A stretch of 53,564 bases of DNA from an uncultured Erysipelotrichaceae bacterium (GCA_934699415.1 CAKUWO010000003.1:1-53564); one strand, 5' to 3'. Positions 25,184 through 34,391 are shown, counted from the first letter of the stretch. Notes: generated by a model from the letters alone, not told the origin. Numbers and translations are program-made.

Positions 25184-25207
25184 TTGTTTAAAAAACAGCT
25201 ATTTTTT
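25178..25207. terminator. Bidirectional terminator, M20 gene and WYL regulator
   Basis: The 12-bp stem AAATAGTTGTTT/AAACAGCTATTT (25178-25189 with 25193-25204, one G-U pair) is followed by T residues on the plus strand. The M20 stop TAG (25181-25183) lies in the stem. The WYL gene ends at 25211 on the other strand. Confidence 0.75.
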
Positions 25208-25210
25208 ATC

Positions 25211-26188
25211 TTAATTATCTATTTGATAGTTTGTAAGAGCTTTATTAAGTTCAGCTATAAATTCATTTTTAAGTTCAATTGGCTCGATTATTTTAATTGA
25301 ATCTAAATACTGTTGAGCTAAGAGTTTAGCTCCTTTTTTGCTTGTTCGAGTATCTAAGATAAATTTATTATCGTTGGTTTTAGTGATTGATATTTCTTTA
25401 CCAAAAATATCAATCATCATATCTAAAACTCTTTCATCACATAAGAAAGATACATGAATGGTATTGCCACCATACATAAATAATTTATCTTTAGCATATT
25501 CATAAGGGTCATTATATCTTGCTAATTTAGTACTTCTTTCTTCTGTGATGGTAGCTTTAATAATACGATCTATTCGGAAGTGAATAAAACCATTATGTTT
25601 AGGACTTGTAGCAATTAAATAAGCTTTAGTGTTGTTATAAACGATGTAACGTGCCTCGACAATATAGGGTTCATCTCTTCTATTTACAAGCTTTTTATTA
25701 GCATCATATTTGGTATAAACAAATTGGAGCATCTTTTCATCTCTTATCGCTTCAGATATTAAAGAAATATTATAAAGTAATTCTTTATTAGTTATTTTAG
25801 CAAGATTTGGAAGATAGATATTTTTGGTAAATTCATTTGCTTCATATTTGCTTAAAGTTGCAAGCAACTTGTTGATTAAATCATTACTTTGTTTTTCAGA
25901 GATAAAATGCGAAGCGTGTAAAGCATTGCATAATAAAAGAATTTCAGCTTTATCAAATTGTTTTTCTTCTAAAAAATAACCTTTACCATTATCTTCGTAT
26001 TTAGAAATCTTGTAACCGGCTTGTTCTAAGATTTCAATATTAGAATATAAAGTTCTTCTTTCAATGGTTAAATCATATTGTTTTTCTAAGATGTTGATAA
26101 TTTCTCTTGCTGTTAACAAATGATTTTCATCAGTATATTTAATCAATATATCAAGCAGGGCAAAAGCACTATGTTTTTTAATAGCCAT
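25211..26188 (-). CDS. WYL-domain transcriptional regulator
   Basis: The protein is 325 residues. An N-terminal winged helix-turn-helix covers about residues 1-75 (LLTAREIINILEKQYDL, RRTLYSNIEILEQAGY). A WYL domain follows at about 145-220 (RRDEPYIVEARYIVYNNTKAYLIA, FRIDRI), then a WYL C-terminal extension. WYL domains sense nucleic acid or other ligands and often control defence genes. I chose the ATG at 26188, which has GGGAG 8 bases before it, over the in-frame ATG at 26203 that overlaps that site. It is divergent from the HIRAN/Sel1 gene pair, the usual layout for a regulator of its neighbour. An extended -10 TGTTATAAT lies at 26216-26208. Confidence 0.85.
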   Translation of the reverse strand: MAIKKHSAFALLDILIKYTDENHLLTAREIINILEKQYDLTIERRTLYSNIEILEQAGYKISKYEDNGKGYFLEEKQFDKAEILLLCNALHASHFISEKQSNDLINKLLATLSKYEANEFTKNIYLPNLAKITNKELLYNISLISEAIRDEKMLQFVYTKYDANKKLVNRRDEPYIVEARYIVYNNTKAYLIATSPKHNGFIHFRIDRIIKATITEERSTKLARYNDPYEYAKDKLFMYGGNTIHVSFLCDERVLDMMIDIFGKEISITKTNDNKFILDTRTSKKGAKLLAQQYLDSIKIIEPIELKNEFIAELNKALTNYQIDN

Positions 26189-26281
26189 TTTATTATCTCC
26201 CATTCAAATTATAACAAGCATGGCGTATTTTTTGTACCACTGCTAAGCTAAGATTAAAGTAACTTATAAAAAGGAGTATCT

Positions 26282-26593
26282 ATGAATAACAACATCTATT
26301 TTACAATAACTCATCTTTATGGCTTTGATAATATAAAGAGAATTAAGCCTAATGATACTTTAAAACTAATTAAGCAACATGATAATCCTTATGATGATGA
26401 AGCCATATTAGCTTTTAATCTAGATTGTTACAAATGTGGTTATGTCGCTAATTCCATACATACGGTATATCGAGGTACTTATTCAGCTGGAAGATTATAT
26501 GATAAGATGGCAGAAGAAACATTATGTAGAGTTTTATTTGTATCCCAAGAAAATTTAATTTGTGAACTAATTGAAAGTGAAAAGGAGAAGTGA
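26282..26593 (+). CDS. Stand-alone HIRAN domain protein
   Basis: This protein of 103 residues is almost entirely one HIRAN domain (LKLIKQHDNPYDDEAILAF, KCGYVANSIHTVYRGTYSAG). HIRAN domains in Rad5/HLTF-type helicases bind the 3' end of single-stranded DNA, and short bacterial versions are thought to recognise damaged or stalled DNA. AAGGAG lies four bases before the ATG. The gene ends one base before the ATG of the 843-residue Sel1-type gene, so the two are co-translated. The single-domain form implies that effector activity comes from a partner. Confidence 0.85.
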   Translation: MNNNIYFTITHLYGFDNIKRIKPNDTLKLIKQHDNPYDDEAILAFNLDCYKCGYVANSIHTVYRGTYSAGRLYDKMAEETLCRVLFVSQENLICELIESEKEK

Positions 26594-26594
26594 A

Positions 26595-29126
26595 ATGAAA
26601 TATCAAGATATCACTTTTAGAGATATTGAGCACAAGCTCATTGTATTACCGATTGATGGTTACTCGTCTTTAGTCGAAAGATTTGAAGGCAACTTAGAAG
26701 CGACTCATATCTTAACTTATTGTTATATAGACCATGAAGCGGGCATTACTTTTGAAGTATTAGCTTGTGGTTTATTAAAAGATAATCAATATCAATTCTT
26801 TAAGCCAAATGACGAAAGATCAATTAAGATTCGTATCGATAACATTAAAGATGAAGAATTTACGATTGTTGATTATCCTTTAGATGATTATCAACACAAA
26901 ATTGCAACCTTAAAAATATATGAGCCTAATGATAATATTCTAAAAACACGTGAAATTAAAGAAATAGATGATTCACGTGATAAAGATTTTCCAGACGATG
27001 TTCTTGTGGGTTTTTCTAAGGATGCTTTTGAAGTTGAATCATGTTGGGTGAGAATTGAAGGGATGCATGATTCTCTTTTAAAAGGTAAATTATTATCTGA
27101 ACCATTATTTATAAATCTACATCAAGGAGATATTATTGTCTTTGATTATCAAGTATATGAAGATGAATGTTTTTGTACAAACGAAAAAGCTTTCGCATTA
27201 AAAGATAATCGCACGATGATTACTAATGGCAAAAATGCCCTTAAAAATGCTATCAGCTTACATAATAGCCAAGTATCTTTAAAAGGTAAAGAATATCATG
27301 GAACTAATTTACATTTAGTTGTAGAAGCAATTATTGATAGCAAAGTTGCTGTAAAAATAAATAATAGCTTATTTAATATAGATTCATTTTCTAAATATAT
27401 GAATGCTTTTATGAAAAAAGATGAAGAAGCTATAAACAAGTATAAGTCATTGGTTGTTAATGGAGCAGAATTAGTGACTTATGAAGATGATTCGGATTAT
27501 CTTCCAGTGTATTCTGAATACGAAGAAGATGGACATTATCTTTCTATACCATTTATTGAATTAATGAAGATGGTGGAAGAAACAGATGAAATCAATGGAA
27601 TTCTTATAGATCCAGATGAAGGAAGATTTAATGTACCAAAAATAATGTTTGAAGCCATTGAATATTTAAAGAGAAAAAAAGAAGATTGCTTATTTTATAG
27701 TGAAGAAGAACTTAAAAAGATTGCTCGATTTGAAAAAATTTGTGATGATATCGATGATTTAGCTAATGCTGAATTTGTAGAAGAATATTATCTAAGATTA
27801 GATGATATTGAAAATGCTATCAGAATTGCTAAAGAAAAAGATATCAATATTGTTGATTTTATAAACAAATGGGTTAACGTAATTAATTCTTTGGTGGAAG
27901 AAGACGTTATTAAATTATATCGAGAATATAATGATGTCGGATTATTTTATGATGAAGATGCTATTTCATCACTTATATTGAATTCAATTGATACAGGAAT
28001 GGTTGAAGAGACGATATATGATTATTATTTAGAAATTATTGAAACTTATAAAGCCAATAAGAGTAAACCTTATATTGAATGGGAGTTTAACGATGATATT
28101 AAAAACATCTATATCTATATCATTCATCAGAGAATCAAAAATAATGACGATGTAAAAGATGAAGAGCTTATTTTATTCAGAAAATATATCGAAGATTTAA
28201 TTACAAAGGATAATGTCAATGCTTTAGAAGCTAAAGCTTATTTAACTTATGGAGATTCTCTTGTTTATCCTTGTGATTGGTATACAAGTAGAGATTCTCT
28301 TATTAGATTATTTGAATTAACAGAAAATCCAGAATATGCCAATAGCTTAGGTTATATCTATTATTATGGTAGATGCAATAATTCTAATCCAGAATATGAA
28401 AAAGCTTTTAAATGTTTTACTTATGGCTATATTCATCATCTTTATGAATCGTCATATAAATTAGCGGATATGTATAAAGATGGTAAGGGTGTTATGAAGA
28501 GTATGAAAACATATGAAAAAATCATCGATGAACTTTATAGATACTCTACAAAAGCCTTCTGCCATCATTGTGATAATAAATTCAGCGATATCGCTTTACG
28601 CAAGGGTAATCTATATGAAAAAATAGATCCTATAAAAGCTTATGGATATTATTTACAAGCTGAATATGCCATTAAAAAAAGATTAGATAAAGATTATTAT
28701 GGCGACAATGTAGTTTATGATTGTATCAAAAAAGCAATCAATGGAATTAAAAACAACATCAATCATGTTAAAGGCGATGAAGCTGAATTTGATTTTATTC
28801 AACAATTAATATATTGCACAGAAGATGCTGAAGAACAAGAAATTGAAATTAATAAATTAACAGAAGGATATAAATTGATCTGGAAATATAAGAAAAAAGA
28901 TAGTCAGTTCTTAATTACAATTCCTGAGGCTGATTATTGTACTCTTAGTGATGAAATTGTCTTATATTTTGATGGTGATGATATTCCTGAAGGCAAATTC
29001 TGTTTTAATAAATTAGGATGTTTCCTAGATGGCGATGAAGAATTAAACGAAATTAAACTAATGTATAATAATGAAATAGTTATTTGTTTACCATTTATAG
29101 CATCTTATAAGTACCATATCGATTAA
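26595..29126 (+). CDS. Large protein with Sel1/TPR-like repeats, HIRAN partner
   Basis: The 843-residue protein has no signal peptide or membrane segment. Around residues 130-200 a segment (CWVRIEGMHDSLLKGKLL, then HQGDIIVF) resembles DUF2314/DUF2185-type domains. A part near 330-360 (GILIDPDEGRFNVPK) resembles SseB-like proteins. About 590-720 contains Sel1/TPR-like helical repeats (NSLGYIYYYGR, YKLADMYKDGKGV, ALRKGNLYEKIDPIKAYGYY). These are protein-interaction modules; no catalytic motif was recognised. The start at 26595 is chosen over an upstream TTG because AAGGAG precedes it and it follows the HIRAN stop directly. Domain calls other than Sel1 are tentative. Confidence 0.75.
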   Translation: MKYQDITFRDIEHKLIVLPIDGYSSLVERFEGNLEATHILTYCYIDHEAGITFEVLACGLLKDNQYQFFKPNDERSIKIRIDNIKDEEFTIVDYPLDDYQHKIATLKIYEPNDNILKTREIKEIDDSRDKDFPDDVLVGFSKDAFEVESCWVRIEGMHDSLLKGKLLSEPLFINLHQGDIIVFDYQVYEDECFCTNEKAFALKDNRTMITNGKNALKNAISLHNSQVSLKGKEYHGTNLHLVVEAIIDSKVAVKINNSLFNIDSFSKYMNAFMKKDEEAINKYKSLVVNGAELVTYEDDSDYLPVYSEYEEDGHYLSIPFIELMKMVEETDEINGILIDPDEGRFNVPKIMFEAIEYLKRKKEDCLFYSEEELKKIARFEKICDDIDDLANAEFVEEYYLRLDDIENAIRIAKEKDINIVDFINKWVNVINSLVEEDVIKLYREYNDVGLFYDEDAISSLILNSIDTGMVEETIYDYYLEIIETYKANKSKPYIEWEFNDDIKNIYIYIIHQRIKNNDDVKDEELILFRKYIEDLITKDNVNALEAKAYLTYGDSLVYPCDWYTSRDSLIRLFELTENPEYANSLGYIYYYGRCNNSNPEYEKAFKCFTYGYIHHLYESSYKLADMYKDGKGVMKSMKTYEKIIDELYRYSTKAFCHHCDNKFSDIALRKGNLYEKIDPIKAYGYYLQAEYAIKKRLDKDYYGDNVVYDCIKKAINGIKNNINHVKGDEAEFDFIQQLIYCTEDAEEQEIEINKLTEGYKLIWKYKKKDSQFLITIPEADYCTLSDEIVLYFDGDDIPEGKFCFNKLGCFLDGDEELNEIKLMYNNEIVICLPFIASYKYHID

Positions 29127-29136
29127 ATAAAATTAT

Positions 29137-29163
29137 AAAGGTGTAGTGATACTACACCTTTAT
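29137..29163 (+). terminator. Terminator-like hairpin after the Sel1-repeat gene
   Basis: An 11-bp perfect stem AAAGGTGTAGT/ACTACACCTTT (29137-29147 with 29151-29161) has a 3-nt loop. The following sequence, ATAATACTTAC, is a poor T-run. Confidence 0.65.
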
Positions 29164-29210
29164 AATACTTACTTTGGTTTTATTTTCTTTGTTAGAAAAG
29201 AAGATTAAAT

Positions 29211-29219
29211 TGTTATAAT
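29211..29219 (+). promoter_or_regulatory. Extended -10 promoter of the ECF S-component gene
   Basis: TGTTATAAT forms a consensus extended -10 element 26 bases before the ATG at 29246. No good -35 lies at 17 nt; a TTGTTA lies 19 nt upstream of the hexamer. Confidence 0.6.
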
Positions 29220-29245
29220 AGTCTAGGCATTTTTAAGGAGGCAAT

Positions 29246-29872
29246 ATGAATTCTAAAAAGAATAAAATTCAACAGCTCACATTAGCTGCTTTTTTTATAG
29301 CGATAGAAATAGTTATGTCTTTAACACCACTTGGTTATATTAGAGTAGGTGCAACAGCTATTACTACAATGCATCTTCCAGTTATCTTAGCTTCGATTTT
29401 ATTGGGTTATAAAACAGGTTTACTTACAGGATTTGTATTTGGCATGACTAGCATGTTAACAGCAACTTTTAATCCTGATATAACTGCCTTTTGTTTCTCT
29501 CCTTTTTATAGTAGCGGAGCAGTAAGCGGTAATTTCTTTAGCTTAGTGATTGCTTTTGTACCTCGAATGTTGCTTGGTATTCTTCCTTGTTTTATCTATA
29601 AATTAATTAATGATAAGTTTGATAATACTATTTTAGCTTCATCAATTAGTGCTATCTTTAATACTTTATTACATACTTTATTAGTACTTGGTATGATTGC
29701 TTTATTCTTTGGCAAAGAATACCAAAGCGTAGCTGGGGCAAGTGTTAAAACTGCTATCATTATTGTTTTAAGCACTAATGGGATTTTGGAAATTATCTTG
29801 GCAGGACTTGTAATTCCGGTAATGGTTAAAGCTTTAAAACCATCTTTAGATCGTATATTTATACATAATTAA
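29246..29872 (+). CDS. ECF transporter S component, probable vitamin uptake
   Basis: This is a membrane protein of 208 residues with about six hydrophobic segments and the N-terminal AAFFIAIEIVMSL characteristic of substrate-binding S components of energy-coupling factor transporters. S components share an energising EcfA/A'/T module that is usually encoded elsewhere and is not in this window. Similarity to pantothenate-type S components (GYIRVGATAITTMHLPVILAS) is suggestive only. No riboswitch was seen in the 80-base leader, so the substrate cannot be inferred. AAGGAGGCAAT precedes the ATG, and a terminator follows directly. Confidence 0.82.
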   Translation: MNSKKNKIQQLTLAAFFIAIEIVMSLTPLGYIRVGATAITTMHLPVILASILLGYKTGLLTGFVFGMTSMLTATFNPDITAFCFSPFYSSGAVSGNFFSLVIAFVPRMLLGILPCFIYKLINDKFDNTILASSISAIFNTLLHTLLVLGMIALFFGKEYQSVAGASVKTAIIIVLSTNGILEIILAGLVIPVMVKALKPSLDRIFIHN

Positions 29873-29892
29873 GAACCTCTAAGGTTCTTTTT
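29871..29892 (+). terminator. Terminator of the ECF S-component gene
   Basis: The 8-bp stem AAGAACCT/AGGTTCTT (29871-29878 with 29882-29889) has a 3-nt loop and a T-run, and overlaps the stop codon region. Confidence 0.85.
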
Positions 29893-29917
29893 AAATGGTT
29901 AAAAATGGAACAATATA

Positions 29918-29946
29918 TTGCTATATTTAGTTAGATATCTTATAAT
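29918..29946 (+). promoter_or_regulatory. Promoter of the hemolysin III family gene
   Basis: TTGCTA (29918-29923) is followed by 17 nt and a consensus TATAAT (29941-29946), 37 bases before the start codon. Confidence 0.65.
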
Positions 29947-29983
29947 AGGTTTATGAAAAACCGATGAAAGGATACATAGAACT

Positions 29984-30646
29984 ATGAACAAAAATAGTAC
30001 ATTTATTGTTAAAGATTATTATAGTTCTTTAACACATTTTATTGGTTGCATATTAAGCGTATTTGCAACACCATTTTTAATAGGACATGCGGTATATGTT
30101 GGCAAAGATTTCAGAACAATTTGTGGTTTATTAATCTTTATGACTAGTATGATTGTCTTATATGGTGCAAGTGCTTCATATCATGCATTCAATATTAGTG
30201 ATAAAGGCAATCGCATTCTTAAGAAAATAGATCATTGCTCAGTATTCATCCTAATTGCTGGTAGTTATACTCCTATTTGTCTTAGCGTTTTAGATAAAAC
30301 AGAAGGTTTGCGTTTATTGATGGTTGTTTGGGGCATCGCAATTGCTGGTATCATCTTTAAATTATTCTGGGTATTCTGCCCTAGATATGTATCTTCCATT
30401 CTTTATATCTTTATGGGATGGGTATGCATTGGCAAAATTGGTGAATTATATCATTTGCTAGGCAATGGTTTTTATTGGCTACTTCTTGGTGGTATCTTCT
30501 ATTCGGTTGGTGGCATTATTTATGCAATTAAAAAACCATTCTTCAAAAATGAAGCCGAAACAGGATTTGGTAACCATGAACTCTTCCATATCTTTATCCT
30601 TCTTGGAAGTTTATGTCACTACATTACTATGATGTTTTATATTTAA
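29984..30646 (+). CDS. trhA: Hemolysin III / PAQR family membrane protein (TrhA)
   Basis: This is a seven-transmembrane protein of 220 residues. It has the family signatures YGASASYHAFN (about 58-68), KKIDHCSVFILIAGSYTPI, and the C-terminal HELFHIFILLGSLCHY, whose histidines bind a metal in the PAQR superfamily. Bacterial members (YqfA, YplQ) are linked to membrane fluidity control rather than hemolysis. GAAAGGATACATAGAACT precedes the ATG. It stands alone with its own promoter and terminator. Confidence 0.9.
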   Translation: MNKNSTFIVKDYYSSLTHFIGCILSVFATPFLIGHAVYVGKDFRTICGLLIFMTSMIVLYGASASYHAFNISDKGNRILKKIDHCSVFILIAGSYTPICLSVLDKTEGLRLLMVVWGIAIAGIIFKLFWVFCPRYVSSILYIFMGWVCIGKIGELYHLLGNGFYWLLLGGIFYSVGGIIYAIKKPFFKNEAETGFGNHELFHIFILLGSLCHYITMMFYI

Positions 30647-30664
30647 TAAATAATTAAAATTAAG

Positions 30665-30687
30665 AAAGAGAAGCAATTCTCTTTTAT
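30665..30687 (+). terminator. Terminator of the hemolysin III family gene
   Basis: The 8-bp stem AAAGAGAA/TTCTCTTT (30665-30672 with 30677-30684) is closed by a GCAA tetraloop. Confidence 0.75.
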
Positions 30688-30789
30688 ATTTGTAACAAAT
30701 GTAAATAAATGTAAGAAGATGAAAATATCCTCTTTTATTTCGAAAAATTAAACATATAATAGATTCATACTGTCAAGGAGGGGATAGCA

Positions 30790-32154
30790 ATGAGGGCATT
30801 TCGTAAAAGAAGAGAAGTAACTATTGATATGATCGAAGGCCCTTTATTCCCGAATGTTATTAACTTTGCAATTCCATTAATGGTAACTAACTTCTTACAA
30901 GTTATGTTCAATGCTGCTGATACTATTGTTGCTGGTAAATATGCCGGGGAAGCAGCTTTAGCAGCTGTTGGCGCTACTGGCTCTTTATGTTATCTTTTAA
31001 CAGCTTTATTTAATGGTTTGGCTGTTGGCACTAATGTTGTTATTGCAAGTCTATATGGTTCAAGAAAGACATCAGAAATTAAGAAAGCTGTTCATACATC
31101 AATTTGGTTAGCTATTGTATCTGGTTTAGCTCTTACTTTCTTTGGCTTAGCAACTTCTAAAATGTTGCTTGAAATAATGTTGACACCTGAAGACATTATT
31201 GACTTAGCTTCTTTATATATGCGTATTTATTTCGTTGGTGTTTTACCATCATTGATCTATAACTTTGGATCAGCTATTTTAAGATCTAAAGGTGATACCA
31301 AAAGACCACTTTATTTCATGATTGTATCAGGCATCTTAAACCTTGTTTTAAATATGGTCTTTGTTATTGTCTTTGATATGTCGGTAGCTGGAGTTGGAAT
31401 TGCAACTGTTATTTCTGAAACTTTATCAGCTTTCCTTGTGTGGAAAGCATTAAGCAAATCTAATGATGAAACAGCATTAAATATAAGAGAAGTGTCTTTT
31501 AATAAAGATATTGCTTTGGAAATTATTCGCATTGGTGTTCCTGCAGGAATTCAAGGCATGGTATTTGCATTAAGCAATGTTGTTATTCAATCTAGTATTA
31601 ATTCTTTCAATTCTTCATCTATTGTTGCTGGAAATTCAGCTGGAGCTAATGTTGAAGGATTTGTCTATATCGGTATGCAGGCTTTCTCGCAAGCAACGAT
31701 TACTTTCACTTCGCAAAATATTGGTGCCGGAAGAAAAGAACGTATTAAAGACATTATGTTAGTGACTTTAGTACTTGATTCTTTAAGTGCCTTATTAATG
31801 GGATTCTTGGCATGGTATTTTGGACCAGTTCTTTTAAGCTTATATACTGACGAACAAGCAGTAATTGATATTGGTATGATTCGTTTATTCTATATTGCAT
31901 TATTTTTAATTCTTAACGGTATATTGGATGTCTTTGTAAACTCTATGCGTGGTATGGGTTATTCAACATTACCTACCATCTTAATGATTCTTGGCATCTG
32001 TGGTACGCGTTTATTATGGATTGCTAAAGTATTCCCACTTTATCAAACACTGGAATCGATTTATATTTGTTATCCAGTATCTTGGACAATTACACTTCTT
32101 GTCCAATTGGTACTTTGGATTATTTATCATCAAAAAAAGATAAAAGAAGCATAA
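30790..32154 (+). CDS. MATE family multidrug/solute efflux transporter
   Basis: This is an inner-membrane secondary transporter of 454 residues with about twelve hydrophobic segments in two homologous halves. Each half opens with the MATE pattern: NFAIPLMVTNFLQVMFNAADTIVAGKYAG early, and RIGVPAGIQGMVFALSNVVIQSSIN in the second half. FTSQNIGAGRKERI is also typical. It exports cationic or other small molecules using Na+ or H+, with the real substrate unknown. AAGGAGGGGATAGCA precedes the ATG, and a TATAAT lies at 30755-30760. Confidence 0.92.
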   Translation: MRAFRKRREVTIDMIEGPLFPNVINFAIPLMVTNFLQVMFNAADTIVAGKYAGEAALAAVGATGSLCYLLTALFNGLAVGTNVVIASLYGSRKTSEIKKAVHTSIWLAIVSGLALTFFGLATSKMLLEIMLTPEDIIDLASLYMRIYFVGVLPSLIYNFGSAILRSKGDTKRPLYFMIVSGILNLVLNMVFVIVFDMSVAGVGIATVISETLSAFLVWKALSKSNDETALNIREVSFNKDIALEIIRIGVPAGIQGMVFALSNVVIQSSINSFNSSSIVAGNSAGANVEGFVYIGMQAFSQATITFTSQNIGAGRKERIKDIMLVTLVLDSLSALLMGFLAWYFGPVLLSLYTDEQAVIDIGMIRLFYIALFLILNGILDVFVNSMRGMGYSTLPTILMILGICGTRLLWIAKVFPLYQTLESIYICYPVSWTITLLVQLVLWIIYHQKKIKEA

Positions 32155-32175
32155 ATGTTGAAGAAATTATTACTT

Positions 32176-32203
32176 AAAGCTGATGTTTAGGCATTGGCTT
32201 TTT
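32176..32203 (+). terminator. Terminator of the MATE gene
   Basis: The stem AAGCTGATG/CATTGGCTT (32177-32185 with 32192-32200, two wobble pairs) is followed by a short T-run. Confidence 0.6.
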
Positions 32204-32231
32204 ATATCCTTGTTATCAATAATTAAATTTT

Positions 32232-32260
32232 TTGACATTAATTATAAATAATCATAGACT
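32232..32260 (+). promoter_or_regulatory. Promoter of the polysaccharide deacetylase gene
   Basis: A consensus TTGACA (32232-32237) is followed by 17 nt and TAGACT (32255-32260). Confidence 0.6.
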
Positions 32261-32284
32261 GAGCATATAAGGGGCAAATAGAAA

Positions 32285-33478
32285 ATGGTTAAAAAGAAAA
32301 AAGGTAGAAGACGTTTACGTAAAGAAATACGTTATGCTTTATATATTATTTTGGTTTTAGCAATATGCTCATTTGCATATAAATTATTTAGTGGATCTTT
32401 ATTTTGGGGTGTAAAGAGTATTAATGATAATGCAGCATCATATCGTCAAAAGAGTTGTTTAGTATTCTATCCTAAAAATTCTAGTAGTGCTAAAGAAAAA
32501 GCTAAAATGATGTGCGATGGCATAAACGAGAGAACAATCATTGATTATGCCAAAACTATTAAAGGTGATTATTATGAAGTAAGCTATGAAAATGGTACTA
32601 CTTACTTACTTAATAAAGATGATAGTGATTTTATCTTCCCTGATAATAAACGTGATGGTGATAGTAATATTCTTCGTGATTATTTATTTTATAGTTTAAA
32701 AAAAGATAAAAGGAAAGAAGCATTAGATCCTTCAACTTATGAAAATACGGATTTAAGTTATCATTTTAAAAGTCTTAACAAAGATGAAGCTATCATTAAT
32801 TTCACAAAATATGATATCGATGTATCGATGCCTTTATCATATTTAGAAAAAGCTACCGGGATTAATTTTGGGGCAAGTGATGTTGCATACCAAAAACCAC
32901 GATATATAGATCCAAATCAAAAATATATCTGCTTAACATTTGATGATGGACCACGTCTTGAAACAAGCGAGAAAATTATTAATTTATTAGAAAAATATAA
33001 TGCGAATGCTACTTTCTTTATCTTGGGCAACCGTCTTGGTGAGAAACAATTAGCTTTGATTAAAGAATCGGTAAGCAAAGGCAATGAATATGGATCTCAT
33101 ACTCAATCACATGCTGATTTAACAAAGCTAGATACCGCAGAAATGATTGAAGAAGTTAAGATACCATATAATGATTTAAAGAATTATTTTGGTTATGAAA
33201 TGAAATTATTTAGACCACCATATGGAGCATTCTATCCTTCGATGGAAGAAGCTGTTGGTATGACAGCAGTACTATGGAATGTTGACTCTTTGGATTGGCG
33301 TATTAGAGATAAACAAGGAATCATTGATAATGTTATCCCACAATTAAGAGATGATACATTAATTCTTTTTCATGACATTGTCGAAGCGACAGCTGATGCG
33401 ATGGAAACCTTAATCCCATATTGGATATCTGAGGGTTATCAAATTATTACTGTTAGTGAGATGTTAGCTCGTCATTAA
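32285..33478 (+). CDS. Membrane-anchored polysaccharide (peptidoglycan) deacetylase
   Basis: The 397 residues consist of a short basic cytoplasmic N-terminus, one transmembrane helix (about 17-38), an extracytoplasmic spacer of about 170 residues, and a NodB deacetylase domain. The metal-dependent active site is complete: LTFDDGP (D220/D221), H272 and H276, RPPYG (310-314), DSLDW and H363 (FHDI). Peptidoglycan N-deacetylation, which gives lysozyme resistance, is the likely role. The upstream spacer resembles the DUF3298/PdaC-type arrangement only loosely. Its last 26 bases overlap the end of the convergent WYL gene. Confidence 0.9.
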   Translation: MVKKKKGRRRLRKEIRYALYIILVLAICSFAYKLFSGSLFWGVKSINDNAASYRQKSCLVFYPKNSSSAKEKAKMMCDGINERTIIDYAKTIKGDYYEVSYENGTTYLLNKDDSDFIFPDNKRDGDSNILRDYLFYSLKKDKRKEALDPSTYENTDLSYHFKSLNKDEAIINFTKYDIDVSMPLSYLEKATGINFGASDVAYQKPRYIDPNQKYICLTFDDGPRLETSEKIINLLEKYNANATFFILGNRLGEKQLALIKESVSKGNEYGSHTQSHADLTKLDTAEMIEEVKIPYNDLKNYFGYEMKLFRPPYGAFYPSMEEAVGMTAVLWNVDSLDWRIRDKQGIIDNVIPQLRDDTLILFHDIVEATADAMETLIPYWISEGYQIITVSEMLARH

Positions 33479-34379
33479 GGTAAGAGTCATATACTTCTTT
33501 AAGATATTTAAGATATTCTTCTTTAGCGCTTAATGGTGATAAGATTTCAATATCATTTTTATAAGCAAATATTTTAGCAAAGAAACGATTATTTAAAGAG
33601 GCATCGATTGATGCTTCTTTTTTATAGAATTTAATAGAAGGGAAATCATCTTTAAGATATTGTTTAATATCATTATTTTTAATTGCTAAGAAAATAGTGG
33701 TTTTATTGCCAAGATGATAAGCGTCACTAGCTTCAATGATATTGGCTTTAATATCTTCCTTACTAATATCAGAAATTACTTTCTTTTCACTTGATTTAAC
33801 ATCGATAATATTATTAAAATTTAAGCGGTAGATTTTCTTCTTATTAGGATAAGTAAAAAGTAAATAATAATGATCTCTATTTCTTTCAAAGAAAAGAGGA
33901 ATAATTTCTTCTTCTTGATTGTGTCTTTTTCTTAAGATTAAAACACTCTCCTTCTTAGAATAAGCTTTAAGTAATGTCTCATAATGATAGAAAAAATGAT
34001 TATCTTCATGATTGTTTAATAATCTTAAACTTTCAATTACTTCCATTTGATAAATAGAGATAAAAGAATAAAGCTTTGTAATTAATTTATTTAAATGTTT
34101 ATCATCAATACTTTTTAAATTATCCAATGCATCAATTAAAATCTTTATCTCACTAATTGAAAAAGGGGCTTCTGATAAAGAATAACCATGTTTATGATGA
34201 TAATTTAAATGATATTCTGGAAAAGCTTCTTCAATTGCTTTTAAGTCTTGATTGATTACTTTGCGATAATTATCTTCTTTTAAATAAGCTAAGATATCGG
34301 AAGTAGCTAATTCATGGTCTTCATCGCTATATTTTCTTAAGATAGTTAAAATATTAAATATTCTTTCACGATTATTCAT
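33453..34379 (-). CDS. Second WYL-domain transcriptional regulator
   Basis: The protein is 308 residues. It has an N-terminal winged helix region (about 1-70; IFNILTILRKYSDEDHELATSDILAYL) and a diverged WYL domain (about 135-200; EEEIIPLFFERNRDHYYLLFTYPNKKKIYRLNFNNI is its core). I chose MNNRERIFN (ATG at 34379), which matches the start pattern of this family, over the upstream in-frame ATG at 34406. Neither has a ribosome-binding site. A TATAGT lies six bases before the chosen ATG, so the mRNA may be leaderless. The target is unknown. It is tail-to-tail with the deacetylase gene and head-to-head with the ZIP transporter gene. Confidence 0.8.
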   Translation of the reverse strand: MNNRERIFNILTILRKYSDEDHELATSDILAYLKEDNYRKVINQDLKAIEEAFPEYHLNYHHKHGYSLSEAPFSISEIKILIDALDNLKSIDDKHLNKLITKLYSFISIYQMEVIESLRLLNNHEDNHFFYHYETLLKAYSKKESVLILRKRHNQEEEIIPLFFERNRDHYYLLFTYPNKKKIYRLNFNNIIDVKSSEKKVISDISKEDIKANIIEASDAYHLGNKTTIFLAIKNNDIKQYLKDDFPSIKFYKKEASIDASLNNRFFAKIFAYKNDIEILSPLSAKEEYLKYLKEVYDSYLNDELTSH

Positions 34380-34385
34380 AACATA

Positions 34386-34391
34386 ACTATA
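34386..34391 (-). promoter_or_regulatory. -10 element giving a leaderless start for the WYL gene
   Basis: On the minus strand TATAGT ends six bases before the ATG at 34379, so +1 would coincide with the A of the start codon. No Shine-Dalgarno or clear -35 is present. Confidence 0.4.

Noticed and set aside
18849..26200. Integrated element at tRNA-Arg
   Set aside because: No integrase and no second copy of the tRNA 3' end were found, so mobility remains only a possibility.
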